From SB11 sp965249955 (GTDB lineage: Bacteria > Bacteroidota > Bacteroidia > UBA8524): a stretch of 64,000 nucleotides of DNA. This document shows, in pieces, positions 34,733 through 42,437 of this stretch. Location of the stretch: contig OZ252261.1 of assembly GCA_965249955.1 (NCBI GenBank), positions 1,054,001 through 1,118,000 of the forward strand, in the 5' to 3' direction. Under the pieces are notes generated by a model. The model was given only the letters and a program-made list of their open reading frames with translations. It made no database searches and was not told the DNA's origin. Made by a program: the position numbers and the translations under genes. Within the stretch, counting starts at the first letter, position 1. Every line of letters begins with the position of its first letter.

Positions 34733-35393
34733 ATTCTATTTTATTAAGTGGGTTTTCGGGTGAGTTAAAGGGTATTTCTCTATTTTCAACCTGCTTATCT
34801 TCTCCTTCACTAAATTTTCCGTTAGCCAAAATTTTACCTTTGCGTTCCATTACCACATAGGCAACTTTGGTAGTATCCATCTCTATTTGTTGGTCATCAC
34901 ACTCAGCTCGGTAAGACATATGGCGGGAAGTAAACCTCAAGTCTTTATTTAATGTAAACACTCCACCAATACAGTAAAAACCACAATCAGCCCCACAATT
35001 ATATCCTGTCATATGTTGGTCTATTAATCTTCCCTGCTTATCAAACGTAATCAGGTATGGGCGTAAGTCATCACCAGGGTAATAAAATAGAAAAGTAAAA
35101 AAATTAAACGTATCAGGCACTACCCCTAACAAGGTCAGTTCTCGTAATCCTTTTCCAAACAACAAAGTATCTTTTTCCTCTAATCTAAGAATTTTATTTT
35201 CATCAACCGGCAATTCATTACCCGTGTTTTCCCATACTAAAGGCAATTGCAACTTATCAGCTTTATTGTAATACTCCCTAACAATATCAATAGGTTGTGT
35301 TTGATTTATGGGTGGTGTTTTCACATCACTTTTTTTATCGGTTGCACAACCCACAACAAAAAATATAGCCAGCAAAAACACAGTTAATTTCAT
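34731..35393 (-). CDS. Lipoprotein of unknown function
   Basis: A 220-residue lipoprotein with signal MKLTVFLLAIFFVVGC (lipobox VVGC, Cys 16), probably anchored in the outer membrane or periplasm. The mature region begins with a Lys/Pro/Thr linker and has a middle segment rich in Cys and Tyr (TGYNCGADCGFYCIGG) that may be disulfide-bonded. Family not recognised. Convergent with purA. Confidence 0.7.
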   Translation of the reverse strand: MKLTVFLLAIFFVVGCATDKKSDVKTPPINQTQPIDIVREYYNKADKLQLPLVWENTGNELPVDENKILRLEEKDTLLFGKGLRELTLLGVVPDTFNFFTFLFYYPGDDLRPYLITFDKQGRLIDQHMTGYNCGADCGFYCIGGVFTLNKDLRFTSRHMSYRAECDDQQIEMDTTKVAYVVMERKGKILANGKFSEGEDKQVENREIPFNSPENPLNKIE

Positions 35394-35529
35394 ACTGCAA
35401 GAAAATAAAAATACCGTCCCTAACCTAGTTAATTAAAGGTGTTTAGCTCTTCAACCAAAAAAAGTTAAAAAGGTTTAAAGTAAAACTTTCGCTTGTCCGT
35501 CTTCCCATATATAAACTAAAAATAAAGCT

Positions 35530-35841
35530 ATGAATTACCATCTTTTTAAATCAATTTTTATGGGCATAATACTAGGACTGGCTGTATTTATAATGCCATT
35601 TTTTATACTTAAAGTACTCGCCTTTTTTATAATAGCAGGTTTATTGGTTCGGTTTTTTATTTTCAGAAAAATACGCAGGTTTTTTAAAGGCCAGCTATTT
35701 TATAACGGCTTTGCCGATGAAATACGCAACATGAAGGATAGCGATTACCAAAAGTTTAAACAACGTTTTAAACGCCATCCTCATAGTGCCGCATACGCCC
35801 GTTTTGAAAACGGCGAGACTATTGAAGTTGAAATAAAATAA
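35530..35841 (+). CDS. Small membrane protein upstream of Hsp20
   Basis: A 103-residue protein with one or two membrane helices in the first 47 residues (FKSIFMGIILGLAVFIMPFF, ILKVLAFFIIAGLLVRFFIF) and a basic cytosolic tail (KFKQRFKRHPHSAAYARFEN). No named family. It is first in a probable three-gene operon ending with an Hsp20 gene, which suggests an envelope-stress context. Confidence 0.6.
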   Translation: MNYHLFKSIFMGIILGLAVFIMPFFILKVLAFFIIAGLLVRFFIFRKIRRFFKGQLFYNGFADEIRNMKDSDYQKFKQRFKRHPHSAAYARFENGETIEVEIK

Positions 35842-35861
35842 CAACCCCAAAAAACTAAACT

Positions 35862-36044
35862 ATGAAAAGATATACCCGCATACTAATAGGGGCAATTGCA
35901 GCAATAATAACCTTTGGCAGCTTGGTGGCCTTAGTGGGCACCAAACACAACAGGCACTACCAACACCACAGAGGCCAAAGGAATAGCTGCTACAACAACA
36001 TTAACAATGGTACCAGCTACCATGTATCACCAAAATTAAAATAA
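35862..36044 (+). CDS. Short membrane-anchored or exported peptide
   Basis: Sixty residues: a signal-like N-terminus (MKRYTRILIGAIAAIITFGS LVALV) followed by a His/Asn/Gln-rich tail. The spacing (20 bases after, 5 before neighbours) and shared strand suggest it belongs to the Hsp20 operon. It could be a metal-binding or simply disordered peptide; no family recognised. Confidence 0.45.
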   Translation: MKRYTRILIGAIAAIITFGSLVALVGTKHNRHYQHHRGQRNSCYNNINNGTSYHVSPKLK

Positions 36045-36049
36045 CCAAT

Positions 36050-36484
36050 ATGCACAATAAATATAACCACGCAGGTTTTGCAATGGGTTGCAACCCTGCA
36101 TTTCACCACCACAATCGCGGTTTCGGGCGCAAGTATGGCGGCGCATACAGAAGACCAAAACACAATGTGCCCATAAACATTATTGAAAACGAAGCTACCT
36201 ATGATGTACACGTATTTGCACTGGGTTTTGATAAAGAAAACATCAAAATATCAGTATCGGGCGATGCCTTGTATATAGTAGGCACACGCGCTATTGCCAA
36301 TGATTATAAGCCCAATTTTACTACACAAGAATACCCCATAAAATCGTTTGAGAGGGTACTTGATTTAAACGGACAAGTAGATGCGGCAAACATTACAGCC
36401 ACGCAAGAAAACGGTATATTAAAAATTATCCTTCCCAAAACTGAAGGAGCTAAAAAAACCGAGCAAGAAATTAAGGTTAATTAA
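36050..36484 (+). CDS. Small heat-shock protein, Hsp20/alpha-crystallin family
   Basis: A 144-residue ATP-independent holdase chaperone. After a Gly/His-rich N-terminus (HHHNRGFGRKYGGAYRR) the alpha-crystallin domain runs from about residue 42 (VPINIIENEATYDVHVFALG) to the signature ENGILKIILPK near 126. The final KVN stands where an IxI/V-type tail would be. It closes the operon and is followed by a strong terminator. The two small upstream genes may share stress induction. Confidence 0.88.
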   Translation: MHNKYNHAGFAMGCNPAFHHHNRGFGRKYGGAYRRPKHNVPINIIENEATYDVHVFALGFDKENIKISVSGDALYIVGTRAIANDYKPNFTTQEYPIKSFERVLDLNGQVDAANITATQENGILKIILPKTEGAKKTEQEIKVN

Positions 36485-36514
36485 TTATTTACCTTATGTT
36501 TTAGTTTGTTGTTG

Positions 36515-36540
36515 GCCGACACTAGGTGTCGGCTTTTTTT
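36515..36540 (+). terminator. Rho-independent terminator
   Basis: GCCGACAC (36515-36522) pairs with GTGTCGGC (36526-36533) around TAG, followed by seven T. It ends the Hsp20 operon. Confidence 0.9.
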
Positions 36541-36597
36541 ATTTTGCAGTAAACCTTAACTTGTACGCTTAAGTCCTATTAATTAAAAAACAAAACT

Positions 36598-37002
36598 ATG
36601 GCAACAGGAAACGGAACTAAAGAAAACCCTTGGCAACTAAAAACACCGCCCAACACTAGCGACTATACTATATATAAAGACGACAGCACTCCTGCCCTAT
36701 TGGTCTGTCAGGTAGGTAGCACCAAACTGACCTATTTGGCACAGTGTATTGAAGATTTGCATGCTATGCTAAAACAACACGGCGACTGGATGCCGCTAGG
36801 ATCTGCCGACGAGCAAAAGGAAGCCAAAGAAGGTACGGTTGAAGCATGGGGACGTGCAGAAAACAACCCCGTAGGCGGTTGGTACGGACAACGCAAAGGA
36901 TATAGGGGCAGGTTTGGAATGTATATTCCCCCGTTGATGGAAGCATTGGGCTTGGCAGAGGTGGAGCACAACCCGCGCAACAATAGAATGAAGGCTATAT
37001 AG
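36598..37002 (+). CDS. Conserved protein of unknown function
   Basis: A 134-residue soluble protein with no signal. The blocks NGTKENPWQLKTPPNTSDYT, CIEDLHAMLKQHGDWMPLGS, AKEGTVEAWGRAENNPVGGW and GRFGMYIPPLMEALGLAEVE are familiar as a highly conserved bacterial family (I believe DUF6855). The high conservation implies a real function, but none is known to me. It appears monocistronic. Confidence 0.75.
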   Translation: MATGNGTKENPWQLKTPPNTSDYTIYKDDSTPALLVCQVGSTKLTYLAQCIEDLHAMLKQHGDWMPLGSADEQKEAKEGTVEAWGRAENNPVGGWYGQRKGYRGRFGMYIPPLMEALGLAEVEHNPRNNRMKAI

Positions 37003-37021
37003 CCCATTTTATATAAACTTA

Positions 37022-37054
37022 ATTGCCCAACACCTGTTGTAAATAGTACATTTG
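37022..37054 (+). promoter_or_regulatory. Bacteroidota-type promoter for the DUF4399 gene
   Basis: A -7 box TACATTTG (37047-37054) is a full match to consensus, with ATTG at 37022-37025 as a plausible -33 element 21 bases upstream. The ATG follows at 37081. Confidence 0.6.
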
Positions 37055-37080
37055 AAGTTGAAACAACAAAAATCACTATT

Positions 37081-37572
37081 ATGACACTAAAAATAAGCAC
37101 ACTAGCCTTTGCAGTATTGGTATTTGCTGCCTGCAACAACAAGCCTAAAACCAACGAAGGTGAAGCGCAAGACACTACTACCACTACTGAAACTACTGCA
37201 GCCGAAACTGAGACTATACCTGCTGCCGATGCCACCCAAGAGCAAGGTGTATTTTTTGAAACCTTAAAAGATGGCGACGCTGTAAAATCACCAGTTACTG
37301 TAAATATGATAGTAAAAGGTATGGAAGTTGAACCTGCGGGCGAATTGCACGAAGGTAAAGGACACCACCACATTATTATTGATGGTAGTTTTATTGAAGA
37401 AGGCAAAGCTGTACCTGCTGATGCTACACACATACACTACGGCAAAGGCCAAACAACTGATAACCTAACCCTTACCCCCGGCACACACACACTTACTTTG
37501 CAATTTGCCAACGGCTTGCACCAATCGTATGGCCAAGCATGGAGCAAAACCATTACTATTACTGTTGAGTAA
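37081..37572 (+). CDS. DUF4399-family lipoprotein
   Basis: A 163-residue lipoprotein (signal MTLKISTLAFAVLVFAAC, Cys 18) with a Thr/Glu-rich linker of about 40 residues and then the DUF4399 domain: KSPVTVNMIVKGMEVEPAGE, GHHHIIID, HIHYGKGQT, TLTPGTHTLTLQFANGLHQS. The His-rich loops look able to bind metal. The family is known from rod-shape-determining or envelope contexts but has no established activity. It has its own promoter and terminator. Confidence 0.82.
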   Translation: MTLKISTLAFAVLVFAACNNKPKTNEGEAQDTTTTTETTAAETETIPAADATQEQGVFFETLKDGDAVKSPVTVNMIVKGMEVEPAGELHEGKGHHHIIIDGSFIEEGKAVPADATHIHYGKGQTTDNLTLTPGTHTLTLQFANGLHQSYGQAWSKTITITVE

Positions 37573-37598
37573 TAAAGATATTTTTTAATACTTATACG

Positions 37599-37629
37599 AA
37601 GCGGTAGCATTTGTTACCGCTTTTTTTGT
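37599..37629 (+). terminator. Rho-independent terminator
   Basis: AAGCGGTA (37599-37606) pairs with TACCGCTT (37615-37622), followed by T-rich sequence. Confidence 0.85.
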
Positions 37630-37654
37630 TTATATTAAATGTAGTTTTAAAATA

Positions 37655-38812
37655 ATGAAAAAAATAGCCCTTTTATTGGTTACTATATTTTGTATTATAT
37701 CAGTATTTGCTCAACAAACACACCATTTCCCCGTTAGGAATAATGCCGCTACCATTTCGGAAGAAAATGATTGGGTATCAATAGCTGATGGTCTTTTTAA
37801 TCCGGCGGCTATACGGCCAGATACGGTAAAAAGGTTGTCTCTTACAACATTAGAGTTTGAAAAAAATGGCCGACAATATCAACTGATGAATTGGCTTTCA
37901 GGATTAAAAAATCTTGAAGAGATATATATTTACTTTTGGCCTGAAACACATAAATATTTAGAGCGAGTAATAAACGATTCTCTTTTGCTTGTGGCTAATG
38001 AAATTTTTAAACAACAAAATATAAAGTTTGTAACTATTTGCAATAGCAATTATGATTCAACAGGGTTTATATTAAACCACCTATTAGCAGGAGTAAACAC
38101 TATTGAGCACGTTTGTTTTCAGTATAAAGAGCTTACTGATGTGCAGCTTAATTTACCTGATTTTATAGTCTCATGCCCAAATTTAAAAAGCATTGGTGTA
38201 TTATCATCAGGCTACCCTGTAATATTGGAGCCACAATTTATTGCAAAGTTTCCCGCGGCAATGCAAAACACTTCACTGTCGGCAAGATTAAATTTGTTGT
38301 ATACCTTGGCTGACATTCGTTCTGACTTTAGAAACAAATATCACTTCAGATGCTCAATAAGCCCATACCGAGACCCCAATAATCTATTTGCTGTTTTTTT
38401 GGGTAATTTTGATATGCCTTGGGACAAGCATGATTTTGAGGTTGATATTAGTGCTGATTCAGTAAAAGGCCCCTTCTATATCATAAATTCTATATCAGAT
38501 AATTTTTATAAAATAGGTTCCGATACATTAAAAAATATTAATACGCTCTTAATGTATGGAGAGTTGAAAAAGAAGCAACTAAAATTTATCAAAAACAATA
38601 TTTCAGTCCCTGTTTTTATGAATATAGTTAAGGAGTACCCGAAACAAAAAAAACTTAAGAACTACCCAAACAGCAATCTTATATTTTTCAAATTAAACGA
38701 GGATGCTATTACAACCGTTTCCATAGAAGATTTTTTTATCTTTAAAGAAAAGCGTGTGCCTGCAAGTTCTTTACCAATTTATTTTTACGAATTGTATAAA
38801 AAAACTCATTAA
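37655..38812 (+). CDS. Exported protein, possibly leucine-rich-repeat-like
   Basis: A 385-residue protein with signal peptide MKKIALLLVTIFCIISVFAQ. The first 200 mature residues have an irregular repeat of hydrophobic spacing (VKRLSLTTLEFEKNG, LSGLKNLEEIYIYFWPE, NIKFVTICNSNYDST, NTIEHVCFQYKELTDVQLNL, CPNLKSIGVLSSGYP). This suggests a degenerate leucine-rich-repeat solenoid. I do not recognise the C-terminal part. The stop codon lies inside the terminator stem at 38801. Confidence 0.6.
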   Translation: MKKIALLLVTIFCIISVFAQQTHHFPVRNNAATISEENDWVSIADGLFNPAAIRPDTVKRLSLTTLEFEKNGRQYQLMNWLSGLKNLEEIYIYFWPETHKYLERVINDSLLLVANEIFKQQNIKFVTICNSNYDSTGFILNHLLAGVNTIEHVCFQYKELTDVQLNLPDFIVSCPNLKSIGVLSSGYPVILEPQFIAKFPAAMQNTSLSARLNLLYTLADIRSDFRNKYHFRCSISPYRDPNNLFAVFLGNFDMPWDKHDFEVDISADSVKGPFYIINSISDNFYKIGSDTLKNINTLLMYGELKKKQLKFIKNNISVPVFMNIVKEYPKQKKLKNYPNSNLIFFKLNEDAITTVSIEDFFIFKEKRVPASSLPIYFYELYKKTH

Positions 38813-38836
38813 GCACTAGGTGTTAATGAGTTTTTA
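38801..38836 (+). terminator. Terminator overlapping a stop codon
   Basis: A 12-bp stem (38801-38812 with 38823-38834) whose left arm includes the TAA of the preceding gene (38810-38812), followed by T. Confidence 0.75.
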
Positions 38837-38889
38837 ACATACTGATTTGAAGAAATTTTAACCCATTAATTTTTTGCTACCTTAGCGTA

Positions 38890-39330
38890 GTGTTTAACAA
38901 TTTTAACATACTCACTCTATTTGCAATAATGGCTTTTATTATTGCCCTTATATTATTTATAAAAGGGCTTGCTATAAAAAAATGGCCATCAACACAAGCG
39001 GTTGTACTTAATGTTGCTATTGGTGAATATGTTAATGGAGACAATGAAGAACACAGTAACTGGGGTGAATTGATATCGCTACAATACGATGTAGGTGAGA
39101 AAGAATATACTATACAACGACCGTATAAAAAGGGTTTAGGCTTTTTTGGACGTGTACAAAAAGATTATATAACTCCTTCAGGAATTAAAGAAAGTGATGT
39201 AATCACTATTTTCTATAACCCTAAAAATCCAACCGATATAACTTTTAAAAAGGTAAGGATTGAATGGCTACCTTTTGTTTATCTTATAATAAGTGCATTG
39301 CTTCTTTATTTAAGTCTTATTTCAGTGTAA
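38890..39330 (+). CDS. DUF3592-type membrane protein
   Basis: A 146-residue protein with an N-terminal helix (LTLFAIMAFIIALILFIKGL), an extracytoplasmic beta domain (WPSTQAVVLNVAIGEYVNGD, YDVGEKEYTIQRPYKKGLGF, VITIFYNPKNPTDITF) and a C-terminal helix. This is the layout of DUF3592. The start appears to be GTG at 38890; a TACCTTAG box lies about ten bases upstream. It overlaps the convergent RidA-family gene by 14 bases. Confidence 0.75.
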   Translation: MFNNFNILTLFAIMAFIIALILFIKGLAIKKWPSTQAVVLNVAIGEYVNGDNEEHSNWGELISLQYDVGEKEYTIQRPYKKGLGFFGRVQKDYITPSGIKESDVITIFYNPKNPTDITFKKVRIEWLPFVYLIISALLLYLSLISV

Positions 39331-39772
39331 AAGTAGCCGTTAGCCCCACGCTAAAATTGCGGGGCAGCTTGTGCACACCAAATATAGCACGTGTATGTAT
39401 GCCTGCATCGCCCAATGTGTTTACAAACAAATCTGATGCGCCGTTTACCACTTTGGGGGCATCATCCCAATCATCAGTACTTTGGTAATAGGCATCAAAA
39501 TGGTTTAGTCCTTCAATTTTATCAAAACCAACTTTGGCGTGTACTTGTGCCAGCACATTTAGGGCACACAATTGCATGGCGTGGTAGCCATTTTCGGTAG
39601 TAAGCTCTGCCCCTAGCCTCCCTTGATAAAAATACTCACCATTTACTATAGGAAACTGTATGGCCACATAGGCAATACCTCCTCGCACGTTTACCGATAC
39701 ATAGCTACCACCGGGTGTTGACACCTGCGGCAACTCTAAGTCTAATACATTTAGTTTTTGTATGATATTCAT
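39317..39772 (-). CDS. RidA/YjgF-family protein
   Basis: A 151-residue member of the RidA (Rid/YER057c/UK114) superfamily, trimeric proteins that in the best-known subgroup hydrolyse reactive enamine/imine intermediates. The fold pattern is visible as GGIAYVAIQFPIVNGEYFYQG, then LCALNVLAQVHAKVGFDKIE, then RAIFGVHKLPRNFSVGL. The catalytic Arg lies in HTRAIFGV. The sequence is closer to the YjgH/YoaB-like divergent branch. The first bases of the gene recur upstream at 40488. Confidence 0.8.
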   Translation of the reverse strand: MNIIQKLNVLDLELPQVSTPGGSYVSVNVRGGIAYVAIQFPIVNGEYFYQGRLGAELTTENGYHAMQLCALNVLAQVHAKVGFDKIEGLNHFDAYYQSTDDWDDAPKVVNGASDLFVNTLGDAGIHTRAIFGVHKLPRNFSVGLTATFTLK

Positions 39773-40464
39773 CTTACAGATTTTTGAAATCTAATAATTG
39801 TACCACTATAGTGGTAAGAACCTGATGGAAGACTTTTGAAAAACTCTTTCTCCAAATTTTCTAAATTTAATAATTCTTCCAATTGTTTATCAAAATTAAT
39901 AATTTTTTGTGCCTCGCTTATAGTGCTGTCTTGGGCATTTGGTGACCAATAGGTTTTAAAATTATAATCAGAAGAAGTTGATGTTTCTGTGATGTAACTA
40001 AAACCATCAAGACCCGTCCTCCATCCCTCTATCTTATCAGCATCAGGCAACTCAACAAGTTTGTATTGATTTACCAAATTATAAACTTGTTTTGCACGTA
40101 CAGAGTCTAAAACTTGTTGCTGCTTTACTGTTCTAACTTTATTGTCTAACGGCTTTTTCTTTTTTGTGTCATCTTCATAAAAACTGGTAACCAAACCATA
40201 AAACTTTAAAAAATCATTTGTCCATATATCAATAGCTTGGTTCACCCTCCAAAATCTGAAATGGAAAGTATCAGTAGTATAATTTAGTGGTTTTATTTTT
40301 AAAGATTGCTGCAAACCACTAATAAACTGGTAATAGTATACTGAATCGTACTGACTATTCTTACAAGAGGTATAAGTATAATTTTCGTGGTTAGCAGCCA
40401 CATTTCTTTCTGTAGAACAACTAAAGATAACAACACAAAACATTAAGAGTATAATCTTCATTTC
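39769..40464 (-). CDS. Lipoprotein, paralogue of the one at 46033
   Basis: A 231-residue lipoprotein if started at 40464 (MKIILLMFCVVIFSC, lipobox IFSC). An upstream in-frame ATG at 40488 would add eight residues before the signal. The body (SLKIKPLNYTTDTFHFRFWR, AIDIWTNDF, GLDGFSYITETSTSSDYNF then KTYWSPNAQDS) is about half identical to the product at 46033-46749. Family not named. Its stop overlaps the RidA start by four bases, so the two are co-transcribed. Confidence 0.75.
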   Translation of the reverse strand, partial: EMKIILLMFCVVIFSCSTERNVAANHENYTYTSCKNSQYDSVYYYQFISGLQQSLKIKPLNYTTDTFHFRFWRVNQAIDIWTNDFLKFYGLVTSFYEDDTKKKKPLDNKVRTVKQQQVLDSVRAKQVYNLVNQYKLVELPDADKIEGWRTGLDGFSYITETSTSSDYNFKTYWSPNAQDSTISEAQKIINFDKQLEELLNLENLEKEFFKSLPSGSYHYSGTIIRFQKSVR

Positions 40465-40465
40465 G

Positions 40466-40488
40466 TTTCGTTTTTGTATAATATTCAT
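40466..40488 (-). repeat. Copy of the ridA 5' end upstream of the lipoprotein gene
   Basis: On the minus strand ATGAATATTATACAAAAAC matches the first 19 bases of the RidA-family gene (39754-39772) with one mismatch, and encodes the same MNIIQK. The two copies bracket the lipoprotein gene like a duplicated insertion site. Confidence 0.6.
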
Positions 40489-40594
40489 AATATTACCCCC
40501 CCATTGGTCGATTAGATTTTTCTTTGAAAAAGTAATAAAAAAAATATTCCCATTTAAAACACCCGCAAAAACCGCATAACAATTGTAGCTTTAT

Positions 40595-40625
40595 TTTGTT
40601 TTAAGGCATATACTTAATACATTTA
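40595..40625 (+). promoter_or_regulatory. Bacteroidota-type promoter for the membrane operon
   Basis: TTTG (40595-40598), a 19-base spacer and TACATTTA (40618-40625, seven of eight consensus bases), followed by the ATG at 40647. Confidence 0.6.
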
Positions 40626-40646
40626 CGGTGTAAAAAAACTATTGTT

Positions 40647-41297
40647 ATGCGCCGCATTGCTACCTTCACATTTTTGTTAATTGTATTTTTTTTATTGCTG
40701 TTTTTTGCAGCCAACACACTAGGCTTGGGCTTTGATGAAACTACCGAATGGATGAAAACCGACGGTAGCGCTTGGACTGCACTAATTGGTATTTTTTTAT
40801 TGGTAATTGATTTTTTCTTACCTGTTCCGTCAAGTTTGGTAATGATATACAACGGCATGCTGTTTGGCCCTGTGTGGGGCGCAGTGCTATCGTTGGCGGG
40901 CGGTTTGGGTGCTTCGTTTACGGGCTATTATGCGGGTAAAAGCGGCAAACGGTTTTTATTGCGTTTTATCCCTCAAGAAGAAATTAATCGCTCGCAGCGT
41001 TTTTTTGCCCGTTGGGGTTTGCCCGTTATAGCCATCACTCGCCCTGTTCCACTACTTTCTGAGGCGGGCAGTGTAGTGGCAGGCATGAGTGGGGTTTCGC
41101 CCAAAAATATGCTACTATACTCGCTGTTGGGCTTAGTACCATCAGTAATAATATACGCCGTTACCGGTGCTTATGCACTTGATATTGAGGGAGGTATTGT
41201 ATCGTTTATTGTGGTTATAGGCATATCTACCATTGGCTGGGCAGTGGGTTATAGTTTCCAAAAAAGATTAAAAAGCACAACGGTTTCAACCAAATAG
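40647..41297 (+). CDS. TVP38/DedA-like (VTT domain) membrane protein
   Basis: A 216-residue inner-membrane protein with five or six helices. The VTT-domain signatures are FFLPVPSSLVMIYNGMLFGP and GGLGASFTGYYAGKSGKRF, then RPVPLLSEAGSVVAGMSGV. Members of this family act as lipid scramblases or flippases or support membrane homeostasis. It begins an operon with a BamA-like barrel gene five bases downstream. Confidence 0.88.
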   Translation: MRRIATFTFLLIVFFLLLFFAANTLGLGFDETTEWMKTDGSAWTALIGIFLLVIDFFLPVPSSLVMIYNGMLFGPVWGAVLSLAGGLGASFTGYYAGKSGKRFLLRFIPQEEINRSQRFFARWGLPVIAITRPVPLLSEAGSVVAGMSGVSPKNMLLYSLLGLVPSVIIYAVTGAYALDIEGGIVSFIVVIGISTIGWAVGYSFQKRLKSTTVSTK

Positions 41298-41301
41298 GCT
41301 G

Positions 41302-42387
41302 ATGCAAAAAAAGGTTTTTATACTGTCTATTGCTTTGCTGCTTTTGTGCGGTAAGGTTAGTTATGCCCAAAAAGATAGCAGCCGCAAACGCCCCTTCAGT
41401 GTTTTTCCTGTACCTGCCATTGGCTATTCGCCAGAAACACGCTGGTATGTGGGTGCGGTGGCTTTATTTAATTTAAAGTTTTTACAGGCCGATAGTAACG
41501 CCCGTGTATCAAGTGCAAAGTTTGAGGTTAATTTCACCCAAAATAAACAGCTTATTATAGAGGCGGGGTGGAATGTATTCTCAAAAAACACAAACTGGTA
41601 TTGCGAGGGTGTTTTGGGCTACCGCAAGTTTCCTGAGTTGTACTGGGGTGTTGGCGATAACACACATGATAGTGCCGAAGAATTGTACAGTGCCTACCGT
41701 GTAGAGGCCGACATAAGCGCACTAAAGCGAGTAGGTAAAAATAGCTTTGCAGGTGGGCGTTTTACGTACCAAAATATGTATGGTGTTGCACCCAAACAAG
41801 GCGGAATTTTAGAGAATGCGCCTGTGCAGGGCGCTAAGGGGGCAACATCTGTTGGGGTTGGCCCTGCTTATTTATTTGATAGCAGGCTAAATGCACTAAA
41901 CCCGCAACAAGGGGCTTATTTATCGCTTAGCACACAATATTTTGGAAAAACCTTTGGCAGCTCGGTTGATTTTAGCCGCCTAGAAGTAGATGCTCGCAAG
42001 TATTATAAACTAAAAAGTACCGTTTTGGCTTTGCAAGCCTACGGCATTTTGCAAGGCGGAAATCCTCCTTTTAGAATGATGGGATTGATGGGCAGCGACA
42101 GGGATATGCGCGGTTACTATCAAGGCAGATATAGAGATAATAACTATGTGGCTTTGCAGGCAGAGTGGCGCGTACCTGTGAAATGGGGTATTGGCTTTGC
42201 CCTGTTTGCAGGTGCAGGTGAGGTATATAATTGGGACAACCCCTACACACTTGATGTGCTAAAATATACTACAGGCGGCGGGCTACGTATTGCCATGGAT
42301 AAAGAAAAGAGTGTGAACCTGCGGATTGATTATGCTGTGGGGCACAATACATCGGGCTTTTATATTGCTTTTGGCGAAGCCTTTTAA
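41302..42387 (+). CDS. BamA/TamA-like outer-membrane beta-barrel protein
   Basis: A 361-residue protein with signal peptide (ending KVSYAQ) and a barrel of about 320 residues without POTRA domains. Features of the Omp85 surface-antigen family are the strands around YRVEADISALKRVGKNSFAG, PQQGAYLSLSTQYF, the loop motif GSDRDMRGYYQGRYRDNN (related to the VRGF/Y-type motif) and the C-terminal YIAFGEAF ending in Phe. The substrate is unknown; such short members may be pores for lipases or stand alone. Confidence 0.82.
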   Translation: MQKKVFILSIALLLLCGKVSYAQKDSSRKRPFSVFPVPAIGYSPETRWYVGAVALFNLKFLQADSNARVSSAKFEVNFTQNKQLIIEAGWNVFSKNTNWYCEGVLGYRKFPELYWGVGDNTHDSAEELYSAYRVEADISALKRVGKNSFAGGRFTYQNMYGVAPKQGGILENAPVQGAKGATSVGVGPAYLFDSRLNALNPQQGAYLSLSTQYFGKTFGSSVDFSRLEVDARKYYKLKSTVLALQAYGILQGGNPPFRMMGLMGSDRDMRGYYQGRYRDNNYVALQAEWRVPVKWGIGFALFAGAGEVYNWDNPYTLDVLKYTTGGGLRIAMDKEKSVNLRIDYAVGHNTSGFYIAFGEAF

Positions 42388-42437
42388 ACCGAAAAATTTT
42401 AATTAATACAATAACTAACTTAAACTAAACAATTGAC

